From NCBI RefSeq assembly GCF_000739615.1, contig NZ_BATP01000021.1, positions 1 to 64,000 of the forward strand: a DNA stretch of 64,000 nt. Reading direction: 5' to 3'. The position numbers and the translations under genes were made by a program. Every line of letters begins with the position of its first letter. Within the stretch, counting starts at the first letter, position 1. The notes beneath the pieces were generated by a model. That model did no database searches. It had not been told where the DNA came from and saw only the letters and a program-made list of their open reading frames with translations. The DNA is from Haloferula sp. BvORR071. Its GTDB lineage: Bacteria > Verrucomicrobiota > Verrucomicrobiia > Verrucomicrobiales > Akkermansiaceae. Positions 26,649 through 34,862 of the stretch are shown one piece after another.

Positions 26649-27743
26649 ATGCTCGAAATCGCACGCATCGGCTTGGCCCAATCCACCGCGGATGCCATCC
26701 ATGCCCAGATCAAGGCCGGCCGCTGGCAAGACCGTCTGCCGGGTGCGCGTCGCCTGGCGGAAGAGAGCGGCGTAAGCCAACCCACTGTTCTAACAGCCCT
26801 CAGCCTGCTCGCGGAACAAGGCGTCATCACCGGTGGCAATCGTCAAGCCTATCGCATCATTGCGGTGCCAGCGAACACCGGGCCGGTCACACCGCCGGAA
26901 GACCCGCGCCGCGTGATCATCCTCACCCACGTCGATGTCGGCGAACTACCCGCCACCGCACGTCATGGCATTGATGCCATCCGCGCACTCTTGATCCGCC
27001 GCAAGTGGGTGGTCGAGATCCGCAGCTTCGATTTCGTCCATGCCAAGCGCCCGCGCCGGGCATGGGATCATCTCGTGCCACTCGATCCGCGCATCCCGCT
27101 CATCGGTGTCTTCGGTCGGCCGCCACTCGCCCAGTGGGCCGCGCGCCATGGCATGCGCATCGCCTTCTTCGGCGGCATCCGCACGGAGCTGGAAGTACCT
27201 ATGGTCGCGGTGAAGTCGTCACTGCTGGTGCAGGAAGCCGTCGCCCGCCTAACAGGCCTTGGGCACTCGCGCATCGTCATGCCCCTCTGCGAGCGCCCGC
27301 CCTCTTTCCGCACTTCCCTGCAGCATGCCATGCGCGAGCAGTTGGAAGCCGCGGGCACCTCTTTCGTGCCCTCCTATCATACGCCGGACAGCGACTACAT
27401 GACACCCGAAGTCCTCTGGCGCATCCTCGAAGGCGTCTTCTCCCGTGCCCGGCCCACCGCACTGGTCTTCCTCGATTGGAAGGAAATGGTCACCGCCACC
27501 TGTCTGCTCTCCAAGCTCGGCCTTCGCGTCCCGCAGGACATCTCGCTGATCCTTCTCAATGAACAGATGGAAGCGGATTGGTTCATCCCCAAGCTCACCT
27601 GCTTCCGCTTCCCCGTCCGCCGCATGGCCACGATCCTCGCCGACTGGGTCGACGGTAAACCAAGCAGCAGCGCTGGCCCGCTCGCTCCCATGGGCGCGCA
27701 ATTTGATCCCGGCGCCACAATCGCCCCGCCGCGCGATGCATAA
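26649..27743 (+). CDS. GntR-type HTH / LacI-type sensor transcriptional regulator
   Basis: This is a 364-aa regulator. A winged HTH of GntR type occupies about residues 8-75 (ADAIHAQIKAGRWQDRLPGA, RLAEESGVSQPTVLTALSLL). A periplasmic-binding-protein-like ligand domain of the LacI/XylR kind follows (VIILTHVDVGELPATARHGI, PLIGVFGRPPLAQWAARHGM, GHSRIVMPLCERPPSF, PQDISLILLNEQMEADWF). The architecture is frequent in Verrucomicrobiota for carbohydrate control. It is divergently transcribed from the giant surface protein, 109 nt apart, and probably regulates that gene and itself. The ligand is unknown. Confidence 0.9.
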   Translation: MLEIARIGLAQSTADAIHAQIKAGRWQDRLPGARRLAEESGVSQPTVLTALSLLAEQGVITGGNRQAYRIIAVPANTGPVTPPEDPRRVIILTHVDVGELPATARHGIDAIRALLIRRKWVVEIRSFDFVHAKRPRRAWDHLVPLDPRIPLIGVFGRPPLAQWAARHGMRIAFFGGIRTELEVPMVAVKSSLLVQEAVARLTGLGHSRIVMPLCERPPSFRTSLQHAMREQLEAAGTSFVPSYHTPDSDYMTPEVLWRILEGVFSRARPTALVFLDWKEMVTATCLLSKLGLRVPQDISLILLNEQMEADWFIPKLTCFRFPVRRMATILADWVDGKPSSSAGPLAPMGAQFDPGATIAPPRDA

Positions 27744-27950
27744 AGGGCAACCCGACTACCCCGGGAGTCCGACCCATCCTCCAGCAAATATCTTAATCTG
27801 CCAGCACCCCGGATCAATGACTCCGGAGCCTACGAACCCAACCCGGGGGGCCGGCCAATCCGCGTCTACACGACCTTGGACAACCGGATCATGTTCGAGG
27901 ACTTCTACGCCAAGGTAACTGCCTTCGATGACCCCGGCGCCGCGAAATAG
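27744..27950 (+). pseudogene. Possible remnant of a protein C-terminus
   Basis: A frame without start codon runs from after the regulator stop to TAG at 27948-27950. Its last 47 codons read like real protein: RINDSGAYEPNPGGRPIR, then VYTTLDNRIMFEDFYAKVTA, then FDDPGAAK. There is no start and no ribosome site, and the upstream part looks random. I interpret it as the tail of a decayed or displaced gene, with low confidence. Confidence 0.35.
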
Positions 27951-27967
27951 GCAGGCACCACCTCAGC

Positions 27968-28753
27968 TCACCGCCGCCGCCTCACCAACAAAAGCAACCC
28001 TGCCGCGCCCAACAAAGCCGCACCCGGTTCCGGCACTGCCGCCACATCCACGATCTGGATCCCATTGATCGCCGCGAAGCGCGAGTTCGCGCCATCCGTA
28101 TCCACCGTGACATTGCCACCCGGACCGGAGACCACGTTCTGCCAGATGAAGGCGATTTCACCGTTCACATCGGCATTCACCGAGTATTTCACATACTCCA
28201 CGCCCTCTGTTAGAACCCCATTGCCACCGGCGATACCATCCCAAGACGTCTGCTTGGCGATGCCATTCAGCGTGAAGAGCGTGTTCTGCCCCTCGGAGTA
28301 GAGGATCTCGCTGAACTTGTCTCCCTGGCCGTAGAGGTAGACGTCGTAAAGCTTGCCCGCATCGAGACCAGTGATCGTCCCGGCTTTGGTCACGATGTCA
28401 GTCGTGGTCGGCGAGGATAGATACACATAGTCTCCCATCAATCCTGCGAATTGGCTCGCGGCTCCAAGCTCCTGCTCGCCCGGCGTGCTCAGAAAGCTGC
28501 CATCGATCCCCAAACTCAAACCGACACCCGTGGTCTGGCCATCGGAATCGAGCAAGTTCACTGCGGCAATCGAACTCCCGGCCGCGGTAACGCTATTCCA
28601 AATGGCCGTCGCGCCCGATGGATCTGAAGCCGCAGCCAAGCCTTGGTAAGACACAATCGAGCCCGCCTTGTCGAAATCGATGTTGATGACCTGCGCTCCC
28701 GCAAGACCTGCGGCAGCGAGGAAGGCAGTGGCCAGAAGGGGTGCGATTCGCAT
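27968..28753 (-). CDS. PEP-CTERM sorting domain protein
   Basis: This 261-aa exported protein has the signal peptide MRIAPLLATAFLAAAGLAGA. A beta-rich body of about 210 residues starts with QVINIDFDKAGSIVSYQGLA and contains GKLYDVYLYGQGDKFSEILY. The C-terminal sorting signal consists of VPEP, a hydrophobic helix and four arginines. Such proteins are processed by an exosortase and attached to or released from the outer surface, often linked with exopolysaccharide. Ligand and role are unknown. It is a lone gene on the minus strand, upstream of nothing obvious. Confidence 0.92.
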   Translation of the reverse strand: MRIAPLLATAFLAAAGLAGAQVINIDFDKAGSIVSYQGLAAASDPSGATAIWNSVTAAGSSIAAVNLLDSDGQTTGVGLSLGIDGSFLSTPGEQELGAASQFAGLMGDYVYLSSPTTTDIVTKAGTITGLDAGKLYDVYLYGQGDKFSEILYSEGQNTLFTLNGIAKQTSWDGIAGGNGVLTEGVEYVKYSVNADVNGEIAFIWQNVVSGPGGNVTVDTDGANSRFAAINGIQIVDVAAVPEPGAALLGAAGLLLLVRRRR

Positions 28754-29079
28754 GAGCCTGAAAAGGGGTGAAGGCTGTTAAGGCCAATCGGCTAACATTT
28801 ACAAAATACCCCGTCAATGCCCGCGCTCAGGCGACCTTCGGCGCGCGCAATCGCGCGGAAACCCCTGTCCCTCACCTGCATCCTTCACGGGAATTTCACA
28901 CGCGGCAGGCCTAATCCCGTTGCCCCTCAGGAGGCGGATACTCATCGGCATCGAACCCAGGGTTGCGCTCGCTAAGGCTCGCTGACCCTGGGCTATCTCC
29001 CGACCGCCCCTTTTGGGGCTTTGGAACAAGGGACCACTTTTATTGAGTCTTCTCACCCACCGGCGTCCGTAGCTTCGCC
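28754..29079. other. Intergenic stretch holding a dispersed repeat
   Basis: No gene was recognised in these 326 nt. The right half contains one copy of a repeat pair (see 28950-29026). A GCGCGCGCAATCGCGCG palindrome occurs near 28840-28857. Confidence 0.5.
28950..29026. repeat. Dispersed repeat, copy 1 (CCAGGG..CCCTGGGCTATCTCC..GCCCC)
   Basis: It shares with 42262-42332 the blocks AACCCAGGG.TGCGCT, CCCTGGGCTATCTCC, and CCGCCCCTTT(T)GGGGCT.TGGAA. Both copies can fold: CCCAGGG with CCCTGGG, and CGCCCC with GGGGC. It is a non-coding, probably dispersed, palindromic repeat. Confidence 0.7.
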
Positions 29080-29532
29080 TCAATTGTGGCTCTTGTTGAT
29101 GATCGCCCGCGATTCAGCCGGGAGATAAATCACCGTGATGCCGCCGCTGTTTTTGTGGATGACTTCATACCACAAGCAGGGGCCGAACTTTCGTGATTTG
29201 GTGGTGTCCTTTGCGGCCCAGTCAGAGGGCAAGAGTGAGCGGACATCGCCGCGGACTTCCCCATTCTCCGAGAGGTCCCAGCCCTGCTCCGCGGCAAATT
29301 TGCGGAACTCCGCTTCATCAATCGTGTAGCTAACAGAAACGACACCACTGAAGTCGCGGCTCTCGAAGTAATCGATCGAACGGGCGGAAGCCGGTGCCAG
29401 TTCGTGACTCGCCGCACCCGTGACATAGACTGAATGATCGGCTGACATCGACCAGACCACGAAGCCCACCACCAAGACAGCAAGCACGAGCAAACCAGCG
29501 CAACCGGTCAGCAATGCCTTCTTCGCCTTCAT
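29080..29532 (-). CDS. Hypothetical single-pass membrane protein
   Basis: This is a 150-aa protein with an N-terminal membrane helix (ALLTGCAGLLVLAVLVVGFV) and a soluble domain of about 110 residues (SIDYFESRDFSGVVSVSYTI, FRKFAAEQGWDLSENGEVRG, GPCLWYEVIHKNSGGITVIY). It lies 3 nt after lipA on the same strand and is probably co-transcribed. No family is recognised and no link with lipoate is evident. Confidence 0.75.
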   Translation of the reverse strand: MKAKKALLTGCAGLLVLAVLVVGFVVWSMSADHSVYVTGAASHELAPASARSIDYFESRDFSGVVSVSYTIDEAEFRKFAAEQGWDLSENGEVRGDVRSLLPSDWAAKDTTKSRKFGPCLWYEVIHKNSGGITVIYLPAESRAIINKSHN

Positions 29533-29535
29533 GGC

Positions 29536-30549
29536 TCAGGCCACCGAAGCCCGCACGATCGCCGGCCGCGCCGCCGGAATCGGCAGGTCCTCCGGCTGCA
29601 GATCGAGGCCATGCAGCGGCGTGACCTTCTCGATCTCGTCCATGATATCCAGCTCCGGACGGAAGTCCGCGGCGTGATAGGAGCTCCGCACCAGCGGTCC
29701 GCTGGCCACATGGCGGAAGCCCTTCTCCAGCGCGATCTGCTTCAGCTCATCGAAGGCCGCCGGCTCGACGTATTCCACCACTGGCAAGTGCCGCGGCGTC
29801 GGCCGCAGGTATTGGCCCATGGTCAGCACCGTCACGTCCGCTTCTAACAAATCATCCATCGCCCGCAGGATCTCGTCCTTGGTCTCGCCCAGGCCGAGCA
29901 TGATGCCGCTCTTGGTCGCCACCTTGCCGTTCACCATCGCCTTGGCCTTCTTCAGGACGGCGAGGCTGCGGTGATACTTTGCGCGCGAGCGCACCAGCGG
30001 GGTCAGCCGCTCGACGGTTTCCAGGTTGTGGTTGAAGATGTGCGGGCGCGCATCCATCACCATCTGAAGGGCCCAGTCGCGGTCGTTGAAATCGGGAACC
30101 AGCACCTCGATCACGATGCCGGGGTTCACCGCCCGCACCGCCTCGATGGTCTGCTGGAAATGCTGCGCACCGCCGTCACGGAGATCGTCGCGGGCCACCG
30201 CGGTGATCACCACGTGCTTGAGCTTCATCCGGCGGGTCGCCTCAGCCACCCGCACCGGCTCGTCCGCCTCCAGCGCATCCGGCTTGGCGGTCTTGACCGC
30301 GCAGAATCCGCAGGCGCGGGTGCACTTTTCACCCGCGATCATGAAGGTCGCCGTGCCTTGGCCCCAGCATTCCCAGCGGTTCGGGCACTGGGCTTCCTCG
30401 CACACCGTCACCAGCTTCAGGTCGGTGATCAGTGACTTCGTGGACCAGAAAACCGGATTATTCGGCAGCCGCACCTTGATCCAGGACGGTTTCTTGTCCT
30501 GGTGCAGGGCAGGATCCATCTTCATCTGGGGACCGTGGCAGCCGCTCAT
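29536..30549 (-). CDS. lipA: Lipoyl synthase
   Basis: This radical SAM enzyme inserts two sulfurs into the octanoyl chain of lipoyl proteins such as PDH E2 and GcvH. It has 337 aa. The auxiliary cluster cysteines lie in CEEAQCPNRWECWGQGTATF, the radical SAM motif is CTRACGFCAV, and the C-terminal RSSYHA serine ligand motif is present. All are conserved. The first Met is used here; a Met 8 codons later is also possible. The divergent upstream gene starts 181 nt away. Confidence 0.97.
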   Translation of the reverse strand: MSGCHGPQMKMDPALHQDKKPSWIKVRLPNNPVFWSTKSLITDLKLVTVCEEAQCPNRWECWGQGTATFMIAGEKCTRACGFCAVKTAKPDALEADEPVRVAEATRRMKLKHVVITAVARDDLRDGGAQHFQQTIEAVRAVNPGIVIEVLVPDFNDRDWALQMVMDARPHIFNHNLETVERLTPLVRSRAKYHRSLAVLKKAKAMVNGKVATKSGIMLGLGETKDEILRAMDDLLEADVTVLTMGQYLRPTPRHLPVVEYVEPAAFDELKQIALEKGFRHVASGPLVRSSYHAADFRPELDIMDEIEKVTPLHGLDLQPEDLPIPAARPAIVRASVA

Positions 30550-30730
30550 TTCGCGCGGAAACTAGGGGCCCCGCCTCCCCCCGTCAACCGCGCGGACCGA
30601 TTTGGACCGGAAGGACCGCCCCGAGTGACCGTCCCGGCAAAACACTCCACTTGCCACCACCCCGGCCGGGAGCCCCGCCGGACCACAATCCCCATGGCAT
30701 CGGAAAAGCACTCATGATAGGACTGCCGCC

Positions 30731-31246
30731 ATGAACTCCTCCCCGTCCCCCTCATCCTCCTCCTCAATTTCGGTGGTCTTGTGGGTCTTCTTTGTCGCCG
30801 CGCTGGCGCTCGGCGGCACGGTGATCTGGACCTTGCAGCAGAGAAAACCCGCAGCAACCCAGGTTGAGGTGCAGACGAAGCGCGCCGGGGAGGCGGAGTT
30901 CCAAAAGACCACCGAAAAGCTAGTGGGAATGCGCGAGCTCTCGGAAGTCATGAACCGCCAGTTGGAATTGATCGGGTCGCTAAAGAAGGCGCGCGCCGAC
31001 CGGAAAGCAGCCAAGCAAGACGGGCGGCTCCCCGAACTAATCGACGAACTCGATCGCACCGACGCCGCAATCCGGGAGCAGCATGTCAGGCTTACCGAAT
31101 CCCTGGAGCCCTTTCTGAAAATGAAAGGCCAGGATTTCGACCAGCACATCGACAACGCGATGAAGACCAACTCAAAGGTGGCCGCACTTCTGGAAATGCA
31201 GAAGGGACTCGCAAAAGAGGACCGGGCCTTGGTGGACTCGAAATAA
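30731..31246 (+). CDS. Hypothetical membrane-anchored coiled-coil protein
   Basis: This is a 171-aa protein with a Ser/Pro-rich start, one membrane helix at about 13-35 (ISVVLWVFFVAALALGGTVI) and a charged helical region of about 120 residues (RELSEVMNRQLELIGSLKKA, LIDELDRTDAAIREQHVRLT) predicted to form coiled coil. There are no catalytic motifs. It is a single gene between divergent lipA and a convergent methyltransferase. Function is unknown. Confidence 0.75.
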   Translation: MNSSPSPSSSSSISVVLWVFFVAALALGGTVIWTLQQRKPAATQVEVQTKRAGEAEFQKTTEKLVGMRELSEVMNRQLELIGSLKKARADRKAAKQDGRLPELIDELDRTDAAIREQHVRLTESLEPFLKMKGQDFDQHIDNAMKTNSKVAALLEMQKGLAKEDRALVDSK

Positions 31247-31280
31247 GCCCCACACCCGAATCACAAGTCACTTGGGACGC

Positions 31281-32183
31281 CTACTTCTTCTCACAGAGGA
31301 TCGCCATGAACACCGGGAACTCCTGCACCGCGCGGTTCTCGCCCTTCGCCCGCGGGCCCGGCTGAGAGCGGCGGTGGCTAAAGAGTTCCTCGCACACAGT
31401 GACCCCCAATCCCGCCTGCCCGAAGGCGGTGAGCACCTGCCCCACCGGCCGGTGATAGAAAGTGGTGGTGTCTCCCCCGCCCTGCCCGGGGTGGGTCACG
31501 ATGGGGATTTCCTGCGGCACCGCATAGCGGTCCACGCGGCGGAATTGCAGCTTCCGTCCCTCGTCCCAGCCCCAGTGCGATTGCTGCGGGATACGGAAGC
31601 AGGGGTGCATGAAGATCGCCACAAAGCGGCCGCCCGGCTTGAGCGCCGCCGCCGTCTGCTTCGCCATCGCGGGAAGATCCGGCACATCGTGCACCGCCAT
31701 GATACAGGCGGCGGCATCGTGTGAGCCATCGGCCCAAGGGCCCGGCGCGCAGGCATCCGCCACCAGAAAGTTCACCCGCTTCTCGTTCTCGAAGCGCCGC
31801 TTGGCGGACTCGATCAGGCGCGGGCTCGCATCCACCGCCGTCACACCCGCCACCTTCGCCTCCAAGAGGAGCGGCACCAGCACCCCCTGCCCGCAGCACA
31901 GGTCGAGGACCTTCTCCCCGGCCCCCGGGGCCAGCAGGCGCAGCGCCGCCGGCAGGATCACATTGCGGTGATAGTCCGAGCCCTTGTCGCCGACCAGTTT
32001 GTCGTACCAGCCCGCGACCTGATCCCAGCCCTGCTCCTGGCCATGGCCGCCACCCTTGCGGGCTGCAGGCTTGGGCCCCGATCGCGGTGGAAATGGCCCC
32101 TTGCCCGGTCCCCGCGAATCTTTGGCCTCCCAAGGCTTCTTGCCGCCTTGGAAGTTCGGTCGCTTGCGGGGTGGCTGGGGCAT
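31281..32183 (-). CDS. Class I SAM-dependent methyltransferase
   Basis: The chosen start is MPQPPRKRPNFQGGKKPWEA, giving 300 aa; the frame is open 24 codons upstream through an AT-rich direct repeat and is unlikely to be coding there. A Pro/Lys/Gly-rich basic N-terminus of about 45 residues is followed by a Rossmann methyltransferase: EKVLDLCCGQGVLVPLLLEA (motif I), VTAVDASPRLIESA and LKPGGRFVAIFMHPCFR. The basic tail suggests an RNA or ribosomal substrate, but the substrate is unknown. It lies downstream of recR on the same strand. Confidence 0.88.
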   Translation of the reverse strand: MPQPPRKRPNFQGGKKPWEAKDSRGPGKGPFPPRSGPKPAARKGGGHGQEQGWDQVAGWYDKLVGDKGSDYHRNVILPAALRLLAPGAGEKVLDLCCGQGVLVPLLLEAKVAGVTAVDASPRLIESAKRRFENEKRVNFLVADACAPGPWADGSHDAAACIMAVHDVPDLPAMAKQTAAALKPGGRFVAIFMHPCFRIPQQSHWGWDEGRKLQFRRVDRYAVPQEIPIVTHPGQGGGDTTTFYHRPVGQVLTAFGQAGLGVTVCEELFSHRRSQPGPRAKGENRAVQEFPVFMAILCEKK

Positions 32184-32226
32184 TTGAAATATGAAATCTG
32201 AGATTTGAAATATGAGATAGGAAATC

Positions 32227-32826
32227 TCACATGCCGCGTCGGCCTTCCAGCGCACGGGCGAGGGTCAGGGCATCGGCATGCTCCAATCCACCACCCGCTG
32301 GCAAGCCTTGGGCAATCCGGCTGACCTGCACCTTCCCCCGCAAGATGCTGGCGAGGTAGTTGGCGGTCGCCTCCCCCTCCACATCCGAGCCAGGCGCGAG
32401 GATCACCTCCGGGACTCCTTCCGCTTCAAGGCGCCGCAAGAGCGAACCGATCCGCAGGTCCTCGGGAGTCACATTGTCCAAGGGCGAGAGCTTCCCTCCA
32501 AGGCAGTGGTAGCGGCCCTTGAAGGCCCCGGAGCGCTCCAGTGGCAGGACATCCGTGGCCTGCTCGACCACACAGATCACCGGCTCGCGGGAGTGGTCAG
32601 CGCAAATCGCGCAGCGCTCGGCGGTTGCGAAGAATCCACAGACCGGGCAGGCGATCACCTCGGCCTTCGCCTGTTCCAGCGCCGCGGAGAGCGCCAGTGG
32701 GTCTGCTTTCGCGCTCTGCAGCAGCCAGATGGCCATCCGCTCCGCGCTGCGCGGCCCTACTCCGGGCAGCCGCCGCAGTTCCTCCACCAGCTTGCCGACC
32801 GCTTCCGGGTAATCGATGCGCGCCAT
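32227..32826 (-). CDS. recR: Recombination mediator protein RecR
   Basis: This 199-aa protein acts in RecFOR gap repair. An N-terminal HhH (VEELRRLPGVGPRSAERMAI) is followed by a zinc finger of four cysteines in CPVCGFFATAERCAIC, a Toprim domain (ICVVEQATDVLPLERSGAF, KGRYHCLGGKLSPLDNVTPE, DVEGEATANYLA) and a C-terminal Walker-B-like stretch (VSRIAQGLPAGGGLEHADAL). The length is standard. A membrane protein gene precedes it by 9 nt, suggesting an operon with the downstream methyltransferase. Confidence 0.97.
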   Translation of the reverse strand: MARIDYPEAVGKLVEELRRLPGVGPRSAERMAIWLLQSAKADPLALSAALEQAKAEVIACPVCGFFATAERCAICADHSREPVICVVEQATDVLPLERSGAFKGRYHCLGGKLSPLDNVTPEDLRIGSLLRRLEAEGVPEVILAPGSDVEGEATANYLASILRGKVQVSRIAQGLPAGGGLEHADALTLARALEGRRGM

Positions 32827-32835
32827 GGTGTTCTT

Positions 32836-33279
32836 TTAGTCCGCGGAATGGGGCTCCCCTCCCGGTTCTTGGTGGCGCTTCGCGTAAATCATCGTCCACA
32901 GCCCGCACCAAATCAGCGCCACCAGCGGCACCGTGATCGCCGGGCGATAGGCCGCCAGCGCCAGCACTGGCACCCAGCCGAGGGTCAGTACCAGCACGGA
33001 AATCCACAGCACCGCGCGGCGCCAGTCGCGGCGCGAGGCGAGCATCGCCGCTGCCAGCCCGAAGACCAGCACCACGGTCCAAGCCCAAGCCCACATCGGC
33101 GGCAAATCCCGCGGCTGCCCTTCCAAGCCGATCTTCGAGACCCAAGAGGCCACCGCCCCATCAAGCCGGGTGGTGAAGCCCATGATCTGGACCGCCATGG
33201 AGAGTACCAGCGACATCCCGCCGATCGCCAGCACGGCGGCGGTTGGATGAGCGGCGGGTTTTGACAAGGAATTCGCCAT
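32836..33279 (-). CDS. Hypothetical integral membrane protein
   Basis: This 147-aa protein has about four hydrophobic helices (AAVLAIGGMSLVLSMAVQIM, MWAWAWTVVLVFGLAAAML, AVLWISVLVLTLGWVPVLA, ITVPLVALIWCGLWTMIYA) and a polar C-terminus. It is 9 nt upstream of recR and probably in the same transcript. No family is recognised. Confidence 0.75.
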   Translation of the reverse strand: MANSLSKPAAHPTAAVLAIGGMSLVLSMAVQIMGFTTRLDGAVASWVSKIGLEGQPRDLPPMWAWAWTVVLVFGLAAAMLASRRDWRRAVLWISVLVLTLGWVPVLALAAYRPAITVPLVALIWCGLWTMIYAKRHQEPGGEPHSAD

Positions 33280-33358
33280 GCGGGTGGTCGTGGGCGGAGA
33301 TTAGAGGACTCCTTGCGGAAAGCTCAACAAGGAAGGCGGGAGCTGCGGGAATGCTGCA

Positions 33359-33829
33359 TTACTTGAGAGCCGCCACCAGCTTCGCCAGATGCTCGTCCGG
33401 CTTCACCTTCTCCAGTACCGCCGCGATCCGGCCATCGGTGCCGATGACGAAGGTGCTGCGCTCGGTGCCCATGAAGGTCTTGCCATACATCGATTTCTCC
33501 ACCCAGACGCCGTAGGCATCGACGATGCTCTGGTCTTCATCAGCAATCAGCGGGTAGGGCAGTTCATGTTTGGAAATGAACTTCTTGTGGCTTTTCACCG
33601 GGTCGATGCTGACGCCGTAGATCTTGGCCAGGCCACGGACTTCGTCCCAGCCGTCACGGAGGGCGCAGGCCTGGGTGGTGCAACCGGGAGTGTCGTCCTT
33701 CGGGTAAAAGACCAGCACCACCCGCTCCCCGAGCAGGGCGGAAAGGGTCACGGTCGTCCCTTCCGACTCCCCGCCGCCGACAATCGGGGCAGTGAAATCC
33801 GGGGCCATTTCTCCGACTTGAGGTTTCAT
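33359..33829 (-). CDS. bcp: Thioredoxin-dependent peroxiredoxin, Bcp/PrxQ type
   Basis: The start MKPQVGEMAPDFTAPIVGGG gives 156 aa; 12 extra in-frame codons upstream do not fit the family. The peroxidatic Cys50 and resolving Cys55 are in DDTPGCTTQACALRD, the PrxQ spacing of five residues. Phe-Tyr-Pro-Lys (FYPK) precedes them, and RSTFVIGTDGRIAAV closes the fold. It reduces hydrogen peroxide and alkyl hydroperoxides with thioredoxin in the cytosol. It is divergent from rpsU. Confidence 0.95.
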   Translation of the reverse strand: MKPQVGEMAPDFTAPIVGGGESEGTTVTLSALLGERVVLVFYPKDDTPGCTTQACALRDGWDEVRGLAKIYGVSIDPVKSHKKFISKHELPYPLIADEDQSIVDAYGVWVEKSMYGKTFMGTERSTFVIGTDGRIAAVLEKVKPDEHLAKLVAALK

Positions 33830-33902
33830 GGCGGCCGAGATGACAGGCGCAGAGACGGTGGGCAAGCCCCTCGAAAAGCCGTAAAAATCGCCAACTCCCG
33901 GA

Positions 33903-33931
33903 TTGACAAGCTCCCTAGGCCGACTCAGCGT
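33903..33931 (+). promoter_or_regulatory. Putative promoter of rpsU
   Basis: TTGACA (33903-33908), a 17-nt spacer and CAGCGT (33926-33931) precede rpsU. Spacer and downstream bases (AGC.CCC.., GGCCG, TCCGCGCCC) closely match the promoter-like sequence at 39833-39861, suggesting a shared promoter type with a -10 of the form CAnnnT. Confidence 0.5.
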
Positions 33932-33971
33932 CCGCGCCCCGACTTTTCCGGAGAACTATAATTTAGATCGA

Positions 33972-34235
33972 ATGAGCGAGCGTAGCATGCGTGGAGTAAT
34001 GGTGAAAAAGGGCGAGCCAGTGGATCGCGCCCTCAAGCGCCTCAAAACCAAACTCGATACCGAGGGCATCCTCGAAGAAATGCGCCGCCGTCGCGCATTT
34101 GAGTCCCCTGCCGCACGCAAGATCCGCAAGGCCCGCACCGCGCCGAAGCGTCACAAAGTTCGCTGGCGCTACACCAGCCCCGCCCAAGCCGCCAAGGCTG
34201 AAGAAGCAGCCGCTGCTGCCGCCGCGAACGCCTGA
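33972..34235 (+). CDS. rpsU: Small ribosomal subunit protein bS21
   Basis: This is a basic 87-aa protein. The start MSERSMRGVMVKKGEPVDRA is chosen; the next Met, 5 codons later, is equally plausible. The S21 core is complete: ALKRLKTKLDTEGILEEMRR, RRAFESPAARKIRKARTAPK, RHKVRWRY. The C-terminus is extended by an Ala/Glu-rich tail of about 20 residues (SPAQAAKAEEAAAAAAANA). bS21 binds near the anti-Shine-Dalgarno region of 16S rRNA. It has its own promoter-like sequence and a strong terminator. Confidence 0.95.
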   Translation: MSERSMRGVMVKKGEPVDRALKRLKTKLDTEGILEEMRRRRAFESPAARKIRKARTAPKRHKVRWRYTSPAQAAKAEEAAAAAAANA

Positions 34236-34271
34236 AGCACTTTCCGTTTTCCGGAACCAAGTCGATACGAG

Positions 34272-34304
34272 ACGGACGCCCACAAGGCGTCCGTTTTTGT
34301 TTGT
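34272..34304 (+). terminator. Intrinsic terminator of rpsU
   Basis: ACGGACGCC (34272-34280) pairs perfectly with GGCGTCCGT (34286-34294) around loop CACAA, followed by TTTTGTTTGT. Confidence 0.92.
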
Positions 34305-34386
34305 ACGCGAGCCGCCTTCCTGATGCCTGGGCCTACCACCACGTCCCTCTGACAATTTCCACGCCCGGCGGCTTTGTAGTTCTCGG

Positions 34387-34707
34387 ATGGAGGAACCGAG
34401 CGCCACCCCTGATGATCCGTACCGTGTCGGCGCTCAGCACGAAGAGGAACCTGCCCCGAAGCAGGAGTTCCCGAGCCTGAAGCAGCAGATCTCGCGGGAT
34501 TTGTTGAGAGCGTTCTGGGGTGGTTTGCTGACCGTGGCGCTGTGGGGTGCCACCAGCCTGCTCAGAAGCATCGGGACTACGGAGGGGTATTGGGGATATT
34601 GGCTGTCCGGCTTACCATTCCATCTCGGCGTACTGAGTGCTCTGTTCAGCCTTTGGAGCCTCGTTCGCGCGGCCATTGCGGGCTTCACCTTGAGATGGCG
34701 GATCTAG
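34387..34707 (+). CDS. Hypothetical small membrane protein
   Basis: This is a 106-aa protein with an acidic N-terminus (MEEPSATPDDPYRVGAQHEE), an amphipathic helix (PSLKQQISRDLLRAFWGGLL) and two hydrophobic segments (LLTVALWGATSLLRSI and FHLGVLSALFSLWSLVRAAI). It is a single gene with a hairpin downstream. No family is recognised. Confidence 0.65.
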   Translation: MEEPSATPDDPYRVGAQHEEEPAPKQEFPSLKQQISRDLLRAFWGGLLTVALWGATSLLRSIGTTEGYWGYWLSGLPFHLGVLSALFSLWSLVRAAIAGFTLRWRI

Positions 34708-34716
34708 TGGTGAGAC

Positions 34717-34735
34717 AACACCTCCCGGGGGTGTT
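34717..34735 (+). terminator. Hairpin after small membrane protein gene
   Basis: AACACC (34717-34722) pairs with GGTGTT (34730-34735). With a G-U and a G-C pair inside, the stem is 8 bp. A short T-rich stretch follows. Confidence 0.4.
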
Positions 34736-34823
34736 TGGTAAGGGCGGATCGGCCTAGAACTTGAGTGGCGGCGATTGGGGATACCTCGCATGGAAAGCGG
34801 CGATGCTCGCACGCACTCCAAAA

Positions 34824-34844
34824 GCGGCTGCGCCGCAAAGGGGG
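34824..34844. repeat. 21-nt repeat GCGGCTGCGCCGCAAAGGGGG, second copy
   Basis: It is identical over 21 nt to 14982-15002 in the msrB terminator region. Here the left arm of that hairpin is changed (CCAAAAGCGG), so only the inner GCGG/CCGC stem remains. Confidence 0.6.
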
Positions 34845-34862
34845 TGGATCTTATCGTGGAGA

